DNA of 6,937 bases. Source: Alphaproteobacteria bacterium (lineage in GTDB: Bacteria > Pseudomonadota > Alphaproteobacteria > M2410). The notes under the pieces are model-generated. The model searched no databases and had not been told where the DNA came from. It saw only the letters and a program-made list of their open reading frames with translations. The translations under genes were made by a program, and so were the position numbers. The stretch covers positions 1 to 6,937 of the forward strand of contig JAJFIN010000189.1 in assembly GCA_021774955.1 (NCBI GenBank). The letters run 5' to 3'. Position 1 is the first letter of the stretch; each line of letters starts with the position of its first letter. Below are positions 1 to 6,547 of the stretch, piece by piece.

Positions 1-1
1 T

Positions 2-265
2 AAGGGAGTTCATTCAATTGAGAATGGTGCGGCTGAAGTCATCGCCGCAGAAGCCCTCGAAACGTCACCGCTTGTGGGCATCCCTCTTCGAGAAGCAGAT
101 CTGCCCGGAGGCATTATGATCGGTGCTATCATCCGAAAAGATGAGGTGATTATTGCACGACCTGATACTCGCATTGAAACCAATGACCATGTAGTCATCT
201 TTGCACAGAAAGATGTTGTTCGAAAAGTTGAACGGCTGTTCCGCGTCAGCCTTGAATATTTCTAA
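2..265 (+). CDS. trkA: TrkA, C-terminal part (Trk K+ uptake regulatory subunit), cut by the window start
   Basis: This is the last 87 codons of TrkA, the cytoplasmic NAD(H)/nucleotide-binding ring protein that gates the TrkH/TrkG potassium channel. The frame is open from base 2 to the TAA at 263–265. What is visible is one RCK_C (TrkA-C) domain: an N-terminal helix (ENGAAEVIAAEALETSP), then GIPLREADLPGGIMIGAIIR, then the DEVIIARPDTRIETNDHVVIF strand–turn–strand, ending VERLFRVSLEYF, a typical TrkA C-terminus. The GTG at 74 is only an internal valine codon. trkH starts 18 bases downstream, so the two subunits are almost certainly co-transcribed. The first RCK unit and the Rossmann folds lie outside the window. 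Confidence 0.93.
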   Translation, partial: KGVHSIENGAAEVIAAEALETSPLVGIPLREADLPGGIMIGAIIRKDEVIIARPDTRIETNDHVVIFAQKDVVRKVERLFRVSLEYF

Positions 266-283
266 GGGCAGGGCAACAACGCG

Positions 284-1735
284 ATGGTTTATGCTGCCGT
301 ATTTCATATGATCGGTTGGTTATTGTGCATCCTGGCATCCGCAATGCTGTTACCAGCTTTGGCCGCCGGCGGTTCAGGTGATTGGGAAACGACGATTATA
401 TTCACTCTCTGCGCGCTGATAACAGCCTTTGTCGGTGGCGCTTTTGTTCTTGCGTTAAGAGGGTGGCAACGACAGACCGCCGATCGCGAGGGGATATTGC
501 TTGTAGGGGCGGCGTGGATCATTCTCCCAATTTTTGCTAGCCTTCCACTTGCTGCATCGGACGGATTTCCTACCCTTCTTGATGCCTGGTTTGAAGCCGT
601 CTCTGGAATGACAACAACCGGTGCCACAATTATTGAAGATTACGCTGTCCCGTCGATCCCAATTTATATTTGGCGTGCGACACTACAATGGTTAGGTGGA
701 CTGGCGACAATCATTTCAGCTATCCACATTTTGACCGCTTGGAGTTCGTCGTCTCTGCCAGTACTTCGGCCCAAACAACCGACGGTCGCCCTTGATATCG
801 ATCGAAATGATTTGTTCGCTCGCATAAAGCAAACAGCCCCAGGTATTGCTGGTATTTATGCAGCAATAACATTTGTTGGCTTTTTAGGGTTATGGCTTTC
901 CGATATCCCTGCTTGGGAAGCCTTAAGTTTGGCGGGTGCTTCGATCTCGACCGGTGGATTTACTACACGCGCAGGTTCGATTACGCAGTATGAACTTGGT
1001 GCCGGGTTATTTCTTGTCATTGTATTGATGTTTATTGGCGGAACCAGCTTCCTCCTCCATACACAATTGCTCAGACGTCGATTTTTGCAATACGTCCAGG
1101 ATCTGGAATTTTTTCATGTAACAGCGTTTATTGGAGTGATTGGGATATTTTTTCTGATCGCCCAGTCAACCGCAACCTACGAAATGAAGCCATTACAAGC
1201 GATCTTCAATGCGACGTCACTTACGACAACGACAGGGTTTTATTTTGAAGACATTAGTAACAAGAGATTACCCAATGTAACTTGGCTCGTTCCAATTCTC
1301 ATTGGTGCATCGGTTGCTTCGACCAGCGGCGGATTCAAATTAATGCGTTTGGTTCTCCTCATGCAGCACGGATGGCAGGAGATGAAACGTCTCTCTCATC
1401 CGCACAGCATCACTTCGTTTCGGTACAACAAACGTATCGTTTCCAACAGAACAATGGCTGGTGTTTGGGGATTACTCATCGCAGTCATCTGTCTGATCGC
1501 AATAACAGCCCTTTTTGTTGGCTTAGCTGGGTATGATTACACAATTGCTGTTGCGACAGCGACCGCTGTGACCACTAATACCGGACCCGTATTGCTTGCG
1601 GCAACCGGTGGAGAAGTAACGTATGCTGAATTCCCACCTTTGTTGCGAACCTTACTTGCATTTTCAATGATCCTTGGTCGGGTCGAACTGTTGCTGTTTC
1701 TTGTTCTATTCAATGGGTCATTTTGGCGGTTTTAG
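284..1735 (+). CDS. trkH: TrkH-family potassium transporter, membrane subunit
   Basis: A 483-residue integral inner-membrane protein, about the usual TrkH length, that conducts K+ under control of TrkA. The four pore-loop repeats of the SKT superfamily are visible: TTTGA (residues 110–114), STGGF (222–226), TTTTGF (314–319) and TNTGP (431–435), each with the filter glycine. Other family marks are WLGGL at 136–140, STSGGFKLMR at 346–355 after the third loop, and a C-terminal GRVE...FWRF. Hydrophobic helices fill the rest. ATG 284 is preferred over the ATG at codon 9 because AGGG lies 10 bases before it. The usual GG(I/M)GII stretch after loop 1 reads GGLATII, and the linker that follows (TAWSSSSLPVLRP) is divergent, so this may be a distinct TrkH subgroup. 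K+ rather than Na+ specificity is inferred from the filter and from trkA. Confidence 0.95.
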   Translation: MVYAAVFHMIGWLLCILASAMLLPALAAGGSGDWETTIIFTLCALITAFVGGAFVLALRGWQRQTADREGILLVGAAWIILPIFASLPLAASDGFPTLLDAWFEAVSGMTTTGATIIEDYAVPSIPIYIWRATLQWLGGLATIISAIHILTAWSSSSLPVLRPKQPTVALDIDRNDLFARIKQTAPGIAGIYAAITFVGFLGLWLSDIPAWEALSLAGASISTGGFTTRAGSITQYELGAGLFLVIVLMFIGGTSFLLHTQLLRRRFLQYVQDLEFFHVTAFIGVIGIFFLIAQSTATYEMKPLQAIFNATSLTTTTGFYFEDISNKRLPNVTWLVPILIGASVASTSGGFKLMRLVLLMQHGWQEMKRLSHPHSITSFRYNKRIVSNRTMAGVWGLLIAVICLIAITALFVGLAGYDYTIAVATATAVTTNTGPVLLAATGGEVTYAEFPPLLRTLLAFSMILGRVELLLFLVLFNGSFWRF

Positions 1736-1749
1736 CCTGGGGGGTTTGA

Positions 1750-2661
1750 ATGACGCGCATCGCATATGTGAACGGGCAATATGTCCGACACGAGGAGGCT
1801 TGTGTTCACATAGAAGATCGCGGCTATCAACTCGCTGACGGTGTATATGAGGTTTGGGCTGTCCGGGATGGTTTATTGATGGACCATCAGGAACATATTG
1901 ATCGTTTGCGCCACTCGCTTGGGGAACTGAAAATCACTACTCCGTGCTCTCCGAAAACACTTGAATTCATTCTGCGCGAGACACTCCGGCGGAATAGCAT
2001 CAAGAACGGTCTTGCCTACCTGCAAATTACCCGAGGGGTTGCCCCCCGAAGTCACGCCTTCCCAGAGCCCGCGATCCCTCCATCGATGATCATCACCGCA
2101 CGCCCAGCCAACTGGACAAAATTGGACGCGAAAGCGGCAAAGGGGGTGAGTGTTGTAAGCAGCCCCGACCAACGTTGGGCCCGATGTGACATCAAATCAA
2201 TCGCCTTGCTACCCAATGTATTGGCTAAACAGGCAGCCGTCGAATCAGGCGCCCATGAGGCTTGGTTAATTGACAATAACGGGTTCGTTACCGAGGGAAC
2301 ATCAAGTGCAGCTTTCATCATCGACGCCCATCAAACCCTGATAACAAGGCCTCTGGCCCACGACATCCTGCCAAGCATCACGCGCCTGCGATTAATGCAA
2401 GAAGCTCGGTTACTTGGATTGAAGGTTGAAGAGTGCCTTTTTCGACTGGAAGAGGCGAAACAAGCCGCTGAGGCATTTATGGCGGGCGCAGGAAGTACCG
2501 TTTTACCTGTCATTTCAGTCGACGGAACCAAGATAGGCAGCGGTGAGCCCGGCCCCATATCGCAAAAACTGCGCGCAGCTTATATTGCAGATAGCATTGC
2601 CAGGGCAAAAGAGAGGGTCACTACTAGACCTAAGGTCAATATGTTATCCAATGCAAAATAA
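1750..2661 (+). CDS. dat: D-amino acid aminotransferase (class IV PLP-dependent), D-alanine transaminase type
   Basis: A 303-residue cytoplasmic fold-type IV aminotransferase. The family (Bacillus D-AAT) interconverts D-alanine and 2-oxoglutarate with pyruvate and D-glutamate, which are peptidoglycan precursors. Visible marks: GDGVYE-like QLADGVYEV (27–35), RGVAPRSHAFP (95–105), in which R100 and H102 match the D-AAT substrate-carboxylate pair, the PLP lysine K149 in RCDIKS, NVLAKQAA (156–163), and VTEGTSS (180–186) with E182 near the cofactor nitrogen. The PRxH pair favours D-AAT over the related branched-chain aminotransferase or aminodeoxychorismate lyase. ATG 1750 follows a G6 run (1739–1744) by 5 bases, a good ribosome binding site. 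It lies 14 bases after trkH and is probably co-transcribed. The C-terminal tail of about 20 residues (RAKERVTTRPKV...) is basic and unlikely to be catalytic. Confidence 0.9.
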   Translation: MTRIAYVNGQYVRHEEACVHIEDRGYQLADGVYEVWAVRDGLLMDHQEHIDRLRHSLGELKITTPCSPKTLEFILRETLRRNSIKNGLAYLQITRGVAPRSHAFPEPAIPPSMIITARPANWTKLDAKAAKGVSVVSSPDQRWARCDIKSIALLPNVLAKQAAVESGAHEAWLIDNNGFVTEGTSSAAFIIDAHQTLITRPLAHDILPSITRLRLMQEARLLGLKVEECLFRLEEAKQAAEAFMAGAGSTVLPVISVDGTKIGSGEPGPISQKLRAAYIADSIARAKERVTTRPKVNMLSNAK

Positions 2662-2689
2662 TCGACTCGTTTTTTCTTCTTTAGGCTTC

Positions 2690-2695
2690 TATATT
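2690..2695 (+). promoter_or_regulatory. Possible −10 box of an hfq promoter
   Basis: TATATT matches the sigma-70 −10 consensus at five of six positions and lies in the 89-base dat–hfq gap, the only sizeable gap in the plus-strand run. I see no convincing −35 box 16–18 bases upstream (TCGTTT or CTCGTT). The T-rich stretch 2670–2682 could compensate. A 5-bp hairpin (CGCTC 2706–2710 with GAGCG 2725–2729, 14-base loop) would fall in the leader. Read-through from trkH–dat remains possible. Confidence 0.3.
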
Positions 2696-2742
2696 TACAA
2701 AAAATCGCTCAGCCAAAATCTAACGAGCGCAACAATGAATTT

Positions 2743-2747
2743 GGATG
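2743..2747 (+). promoter_or_regulatory. hfq ribosome binding site that decides the start
   Basis: GGATG lies 3 bases before ATG 2751, with its GGA core 5 bases before it. The alternative in-frame ATG at 2745 overlaps this site and has only TTTGG in front of it. Starting at 2751 gives MTNNKSQNLQD, which also matches the short N-terminus of alphaproteobacterial Hfq. Confidence 0.5.
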
Positions 2748-2750
2748 ATT

Positions 2751-3008
2751 ATGACCAATAATAAATCGCAAAATCTTCAAGACACTTTCTTAAACCATGT
2801 GAGAAAATGTAAGACCCCATTGACGGTGTTTCTTATCAATGGTGTTAAACTCCAGGGGGTAATTACTTGGTTCGATAATTTTTGTGTGCTGCTCCGACGT
2901 GATGGGCATTCACAACTTGTCTACAAGCACGCCATATCAACAATTATGCCCGGTAGCCCGGTGCAGCTTTTTGAATCGGAAGACAGCGATCCGGAAGAAG
3001 AAAGTTAA
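2751..3008 (+). CDS. hfq: RNA chaperone Hfq
   Basis: An 85-residue Sm-like hexameric RNA chaperone that pairs small RNAs with mRNAs in the cytoplasm. The Sm1 region (LTVFLINGVKLQGVITWFDNFCVLLRR, residues 24–50, described from the frame) and the Sm2 motif YKHAIST (58–64) are intact. By alignment with E. coli Hfq, Q10 and F44 correspond to proximal-site Q8 and F42, K59 and H60 to K56 and H57, and F27 takes the place of distal-site Y25. The rim patch reads RKCK (18–21), so a cysteine interrupts the basic cluster. The tail is short and very acidic (ESEDSDPEEES), typical of alphaproteobacterial Hfq. ATG 2745 would add two residues, but 2751 has the better ribosome binding site. hflX begins on the very next base, so the two are translationally linked. 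Confidence 0.98.
   Translation: MTNNKSQNLQDTFLNHVRKCKTPLTVFLINGVKLQGVITWFDNFCVLLRRDGHSQLVYKHAISTIMPGSPVQLFESEDSDPEEES
2993..3000 (+). promoter_or_regulatory. hflX ribosome binding site inside the end of hfq
   Basis: GGAAGAAG ends 8 bases before the TTG at 3009 and lies within the last hfq codons. It supports the unusual TTG start over the in-frame GTG at 3063, which is preceded by GACGGTGCCCCT and has no purine-rich site. Confidence 0.6.
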
Positions 3009-4394
3009 TTGGTCGAGTTTCAGCACAAACATCTATTTGTAGGACCCACCGACGGTGCCCCTGTGGCAAGGGTAATTATAATATTGCCCACTTGGAAAAG
3101 CCGTCTGAACAAAGATAGTAATCAATATAGCCATCAAGGGTCAGCGCGTTCAAACGACGCGCGAACGATTGAAGCCATAGGTTTAGCTGAAGCAATCAAT
3201 CTTGATGTCATCAAGACAATCAACGTTTCCATTGCCCGTACCCGCGCAGCAACATTGTTTGGAAAGGGCAAAGTCGAAGAACTTAGACACGAGGTTTCCG
3301 ACAACAATGTCGATCTGGTTGTTGTCGATGGCGCATTGTCCCCTTTGCAACAACGTAACCTAGAAAAAGAATGGTCCACAAAGGTCCTTGATCGAACCGG
3401 CCTCATTTTGGAAATTTTCTCAGCACGCGCACGCACCAGGGAAGGGCGCATGCAAGTAGAATTGGCCCACTTAACGTATCAAAAGAGTCGATTGGTTCGC
3501 TCATGGACTCACTTAGAACGTCAAAGAGGTGGACTTGGATTTGTCGGCGGGCCTGGGGAAACCCAAATTGAATCAGACCGTCGGATGATCAGCGAAAGAA
3601 TTAGCAAACTACAGCGGCAACTAGCGACCGCCACGAGCACGCGAAAGCTTCATCGCAAGGGCCGGAAGAAGGTTCCATTTCCTATTGTTGCACTTGTTGG
3701 ATACACCAATGCTGGCAAATCCACTCTGTTCAATCGACTAACCAATGCCAATGTTTTTGCTCAAGATCAGTTATTTGCAACGCTCGATCCGACAATGCGA
3801 TCGATCGAATTGCCGAGCGGAAAAAAGTTGATGCTTTCCGATACCGTGGGCTTCATTTCTGATCTGCCCACCGACCTTATCGCAGCATTTCGAGCGACTT
3901 TAGAAGAAGTGTTAGAAGCCGACATTCTCGTTCATGTACGCGACGCTTCAAGTAAAGAATCGGATGTTCAAAAAGAAGACGTCGAGGAGGTACTTGAACA
4001 CTTGGGTGTTTCGCGCCAAGCAGAGCACATTGTTGAGGTGTTCAACAAAATTGATCTTTTGGATGACGACGAGCGCGATGCTTTAAAGACAAGTGCGGAG
4101 CGCCCGTCACATCCAATTGCCCTATCTGCGCAAACAGGCGAGGGCGTTGACCAACTTTTGCACGCACTTGATGCAATGTTAACGCAACATGATCAACTCT
4201 TCTCGGTGCATTTTCCACCTGAAGATGGGGCGGTCCTCGCTTGGTTGCACGCCAATGGTGATGTCCAAGGGCGCACAGATCAAGCAGACAATATAACACT
4301 TTCAGTTAGATTATCTCCGGAAGATACCAGCAGATTTCAAAAGCGCTTCGGTTATGATTTGCATCCTGAAGCGATGCCTTTGGCCGCTCAATGA
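3009..4394 (+). CDS. hflX: GTPase HflX (ribosome-splitting / 50S-binding GTPase)
   Basis: A 461-residue Obg–HflX GTPase. The family binds the 50S subunit and splits stalled ribosomes after stress. Order of parts: N-terminal HflX domain (about 20–150, including GKGKVEEL 86–92 and VDGALSPLQQRNLE 107–119), the glycine-rich helical linker GGLGFVGGPGETQIE (174–188), then the G domain with G1 GYTNAGKST (231–239), switch I FATLDPT (256–262), G3 DTVGF (278–282), G4 NKID (346–349), G5 SAQTGEG (373–379), and a C-terminal domain of about 70 residues. All nucleotide-binding motifs are intact. The start is TTG 3009, with no gap after the hfq TAA and a ribosome binding site within hfq. The stop overlaps the next gene (ATGA at 4391–4394). 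Placement with hfq fits a post-transcriptional and translational stress operon. Confidence 0.98.
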   Translation: MVEFQHKHLFVGPTDGAPVARVIIILPTWKSRLNKDSNQYSHQGSARSNDARTIEAIGLAEAINLDVIKTINVSIARTRAATLFGKGKVEELRHEVSDNNVDLVVVDGALSPLQQRNLEKEWSTKVLDRTGLILEIFSARARTREGRMQVELAHLTYQKSRLVRSWTHLERQRGGLGFVGGPGETQIESDRRMISERISKLQRQLATATSTRKLHRKGRKKVPFPIVALVGYTNAGKSTLFNRLTNANVFAQDQLFATLDPTMRSIELPSGKKLMLSDTVGFISDLPTDLIAAFRATLEEVLEADILVHVRDASSKESDVQKEDVEEVLEHLGVSRQAEHIVEVFNKIDLLDDDERDALKTSAERPSHPIALSAQTGEGVDQLLHALDAMLTQHDQLFSVHFPPEDGAVLAWLHANGDVQGRTDQADNITLSVRLSPEDTSRFQKRFGYDLHPEAMPLAAQ

Positions 4395-5227
4395 GCATCA
4401 AGGTACCACAAAAAGAACAGATCCTTGATCTACTTCGAGAAATTTCCGAGACGGAAATTCTGCCGTGGTTTCAAAATCTAAGCGAAAAACACATTTCCGA
4501 AAAAGGAGCGGGGCAAATCGTAACCGTGGTCGATACGGCCGTTGAAAAAGCGCTCACACCTAAACTCGAAACACTGGTACCTGGAAGCATGGTTGTCGGA
4601 GAGGAGGGCGTCCACGACAATCCAAAATTACTAGACGCACTCGACAGCGATCATCCCGTTTGGATCGTCGATCCAATTGATGGGACGCGAGGATTCTCAA
4701 AGGGGAAAAATTCTTTCTGCGTTATCTTAGCACTCGCCTACAAAAATGAAGTCATCTCCGGATATGTATACCAACCCATCGATGACCGGCTCACCATGGC
4801 CGAAAAAGGAGCGGGAGCCTATTGTGATGACCAACGGCTCGACGCAGAACGATCTCTCTCAATGGGTCAATTAAATACCGCTGTCTATGTCAACCACATC
4901 CCTAAAAAACATCGCACAGCATTAGAACAACGGATCGGTCAGATAGGACCTCGTGCAGAAACAACCATGTGTGCAGGCCTTGAATACGAGCGTGCTGCTC
5001 TGGGACAAATGGATGCGACAGTTTTTTGGACAACGCATCCCTGGGATCACGCAGCTGGCGCACGTATCATTGAAGAGGCCGGCGGAATTTCGCGTTACAT
5101 CGAAGACGGTGAGACCTACCGGCCCGCTATTCGAGACCGCAAAGGCCTTCTAGTAGTGGGCCAACCAGAACATTGGTCGACAATTGCCGAAACATTATTT
5201 CCGGAGATACGGAAAAAAGGAAAATAA
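4391..5227 (+). CDS. Inositol monophosphatase-family phosphatase, substrate not assignable
   Basis: A 278-residue Mg2+-dependent, Li+-sensitive-type phosphatase of the IMPase/FBPase fold. Metal-site motifs are complete: VTVVDTAVE (44–52, D48), GEEG (70–73, E71), WIVDPIDGTRGF (91–102, D94 and D97) and WDHAAG (218–223, D219). Family members hydrolyse inositol-1-phosphate (SuhB), histidinol phosphate (HisN) or 3'-phosphoadenosine 5'-phosphate (CysQ). The loop after DPIDGT (RGFSKGKNSFCVILAL) lacks the KEF of CysQ and does not clearly match SuhB or HisN, so I leave the substrate open. Its ATG overlaps the hflX stop by four bases (ATGA), which indicates translational coupling and co-expression with hfq–hflX. 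A short hairpin follows five bases after the stop. The family call is firm; the role is not. Confidence 0.93.
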   Translation: MSIKVPQKEQILDLLREISETEILPWFQNLSEKHISEKGAGQIVTVVDTAVEKALTPKLETLVPGSMVVGEEGVHDNPKLLDALDSDHPVWIVDPIDGTRGFSKGKNSFCVILALAYKNEVISGYVYQPIDDRLTMAEKGAGAYCDDQRLDAERSLSMGQLNTAVYVNHIPKKHRTALEQRIGQIGPRAETTMCAGLEYERAALGQMDATVFWTTHPWDHAAGARIIEEAGGISRYIEDGETYRPAIRDRKGLLVVGQPEHWSTIAETLFPEIRKKGK

Positions 5228-5231
5228 ACGT

Positions 5232-5249
5232 AGACGAGTTATCGTCTTT
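5232..5249 (+). terminator. Short hairpin after the IMPase gene, possible weak terminator
   Basis: AGACGA (5232–5237), loop GTTA, TCGTCT (5242–5247): a perfect 6-bp stem whose last T begins a TTT run. It starts five bases after the IMPase stop. The stem is short and the T tract stops after three bases (TTTG), so it may need Rho or may act only weakly. Its place at the end of a plus-strand run, facing mazG, fits a terminator. Confidence 0.4.
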
Positions 5250-5251
5250 GT

Positions 5252-5340
5252 ACAGAATAATTAATATCGTCCTTATAAAGATTATACATATTAATCAGTA
5301 GACAGAGTATTAATAATTATCCTTACACAGAACATATTAA
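5252..5340. repeat. Imperfect direct repeat in an AT-rich convergent spacer
   Basis: Copy 1 begins ACAGAATAATTAATA at 5252 and copy 2 ACAGAGTATTAATAA at 5302. The first 29 bases of each align without gaps at 20 of 29 positions, sharing TCCTTA near the end. A shared ACATATTAA follows in each (5286–5294 and 5332–5340) after a short length difference. The spacer 5228–5361 is about 27% GC by hand count, so part of the match could be composition. Confidence 0.4.
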
Positions 5341-5361
5341 GTACATTCATATTCGACTTTA

Positions 5362-6168
5362 TTAAACTCTCGTTTTCGCCTCATTCCAAAGCGCATCCAT
5401 TTCCTCAAGCGTCGAGTCAATCGGATTCTTGCCCTCTGCCTCTAAACTTTTTTCGATATACTCAAAACGATTGACGAATTTTGTATTCGTTTTTCTCAGC
5501 GCATTTTCTGGATCAATCTTGAGATGTCGCGCGAGGTTGGCATAAACAAACAACAAGTCACCCAACTCATCTTCACGCCGGCCTTTATCCGTGTTCGATG
5601 CAATCTCATGAGATAACTCAAGCATTTCTTCATTAAGCTTGTCGAGAACATCTGATTTGTCCGGCCAGTCGAACCCAACACGCGCAGCCCGGTTTTGGAG
5701 TTTGACAGCACGGGCAAGGGCGGGAAGGACGAGGGGCACACCATCGAGCGTGCGAGAATTTTCGCCTGCCTCACCTCTTTCCTGCGCTTTGATTTGTTCC
5801 CAATTTAGGGTTTGAGCATCAGGTGAATCTATTTCTGCGTTACCAAACACATGCGGGTGACGTCGAACCATTTTATCGCAAACATTTTCCACAACATCCG
5901 CAAGTGTGAATTGTTGGGCTTCGGCCGCCATCTGTGCGTGATAAATTACCTGGAACAGGAGATCGCCAAGTTCATCCTTCAGCGCCACCATATCTTTGTT
6001 TTCAATGGCATCGAATACCTCATAGGCCTCCTCAAGCGTGTAAGGTGCAATCGTCTCAAACGTTTGCTCCAAATCCCAAGGACAGCCTCCGTTAGGGTCG
6101 CGTAAGTCCGACATAATTTGAACAAGCGCATCGATCGAACGACGATCTTGAGGGGGGTGTTTTGGCAT
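5362..6168 (-). CDS. mazG: Nucleoside triphosphate pyrophosphohydrolase MazG
   Basis: A 268-residue all-alpha NTP pyrophosphatase that converts NTPs to NMPs plus pyrophosphate and cleans damaged or excess nucleotides. E. coli MazG also affects ppGpp-linked survival. Both tandem MazG domains are present. The N-terminal one has GGCPWDLEQT (27–36), EEAYE (46–50) and DELGDLLFQV (65–74). The C-terminal one has EEMLELSHE (180–188), EDELGDLLF (199–207) and the family tail KTNTKFVNRFEYIE (226–239). The E..E and E..D metal ligands are kept in both. I start at ATG 6168 because GGTGA stands 5 bases before it; a GTG three codons upstream (6177) overlaps that site. The gene converges on the hfq–hflX–IMPase run, so it is not in that operon. 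Its promoter must lie in 6178–6300; I see no strong −35/−10 pair there. Confidence 0.96.
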   Translation of the reverse strand: MPKHPPQDRRSIDALVQIMSDLRDPNGGCPWDLEQTFETIAPYTLEEAYEVFDAIENKDMVALKDELGDLLFQVIYHAQMAAEAQQFTLADVVENVCDKMVRRHPHVFGNAEIDSPDAQTLNWEQIKAQERGEAGENSRTLDGVPLVLPALARAVKLQNRAARVGFDWPDKSDVLDKLNEEMLELSHEIASNTDKGRREDELGDLLFVYANLARHLKIDPENALRKTNTKFVNRFEYIEKSLEAEGKNPIDSTLEEMDALWNEAKTRV

Positions 6169-6213
6169 ACTAATCACCGTAGGTTTCGCTTATGTATCGA
6201 GGCTGGAGGTCGA

Positions 6214-6288
6214 ATGCAAACACACCAAGAAACCAGTTCGTTCGCTATGGAAAAATTTTGGAGTAGGCTAATGGCAACCGAGTCATAG
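6214..6288 (+). CDS. Candidate 24-codon ORF upstream of the small membrane protein genes
   Basis: ATG 6214 follows GGAGG (6205–6209) by four bases, a near-perfect Shine-Dalgarno sequence at slightly short spacing. The frame runs to TAG 6286–6288, leaving only 10 bases before the first small membrane protein gene, whose ribosome binding site overlaps the end of this frame. The peptide is hydrophilic to mildly amphipathic and ends MEKFWSRLMATES, with no membrane segment. It could be a leader peptide coupled to translation of the next gene, a real microprotein, or chance. It lies in the leader between mazG (divergent) and the small-protein pair. There is no second copy to compare, so coding cannot be shown. 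Confidence 0.25.
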   Translation: MQTHQETSSFAMEKFWSRLMATES

Positions 6289-6298
6289 AGGCCACAAT

Positions 6299-6388
6299 AT
6301 GAACGAAGGAGTCATAGCACTAGCATGGGCTGCTGCCATCTTCGTCTTTTTTACGTTTTGCTACGTGATTTGGGTAGATAACAGTTGA
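6299..6388 (+). CDS. Small single-span membrane protein A (29 residues), family not recognised
   Basis: ATG 6299 has GAGG (6287–6290) 8 bases upstream and the frame stops at TGA 6386–6388. The peptide begins MNEGVIALAWAAAIF and continues as an unbroken hydrophobic stretch to about V26, ending DNS, so it is one membrane span with short polar ends and tryptophans at 10 and 25. It is too short for usual gene callers. The case for it being real is the second copy 159 bases downstream: 11 residues are identical in the same positions (M1 N2 E3 G4 V5 I6 A9 W10 A11 I14 F15), while the codons differ at synonymous sites (AAC/AAT, GGA/GGT, GTC/GTG, ATA/ATC, GCA/GCT, GCT/GCC, ATC/ATT, TTC/TTT). Such tiny proteins often act as subunits or modulators of membrane complexes; which complex is unknown. 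Confidence 0.72.
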   Translation: MNEGVIALAWAAAIFVFFTFCYVIWVDNS

Positions 6389-6547
6389 GTCTGGCGATAT
6401 GTGAGCCACTACATCGCATGTCGAGTAGAGCAGCCATGCGCCCATAATCCTTAAATTGGTGCGGAGTCGAAGGGGATATTGGTTTACTTTTCTTACTAAA
6501 TATTGCATGATTCAGTGTAGAGATCAATATTTCCCGCGAGGGGCGCA

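Noticed and set aside
2543..2761. 72-codon plus-strand ORF overlapping the end of dat and the start of hfq
   Set aside because: Two thirds lies inside two well-supported genes in another frame, and its start has no ribosome binding site; only its last eight codons are noted, as a possible mini-ORF.
6320..6508. 62-codon minus-strand ORF
   Set aside because: It overlaps small protein A on the opposite strand, has no recognisable ribosome binding site or domain, and has no support against the paralogue evidence.
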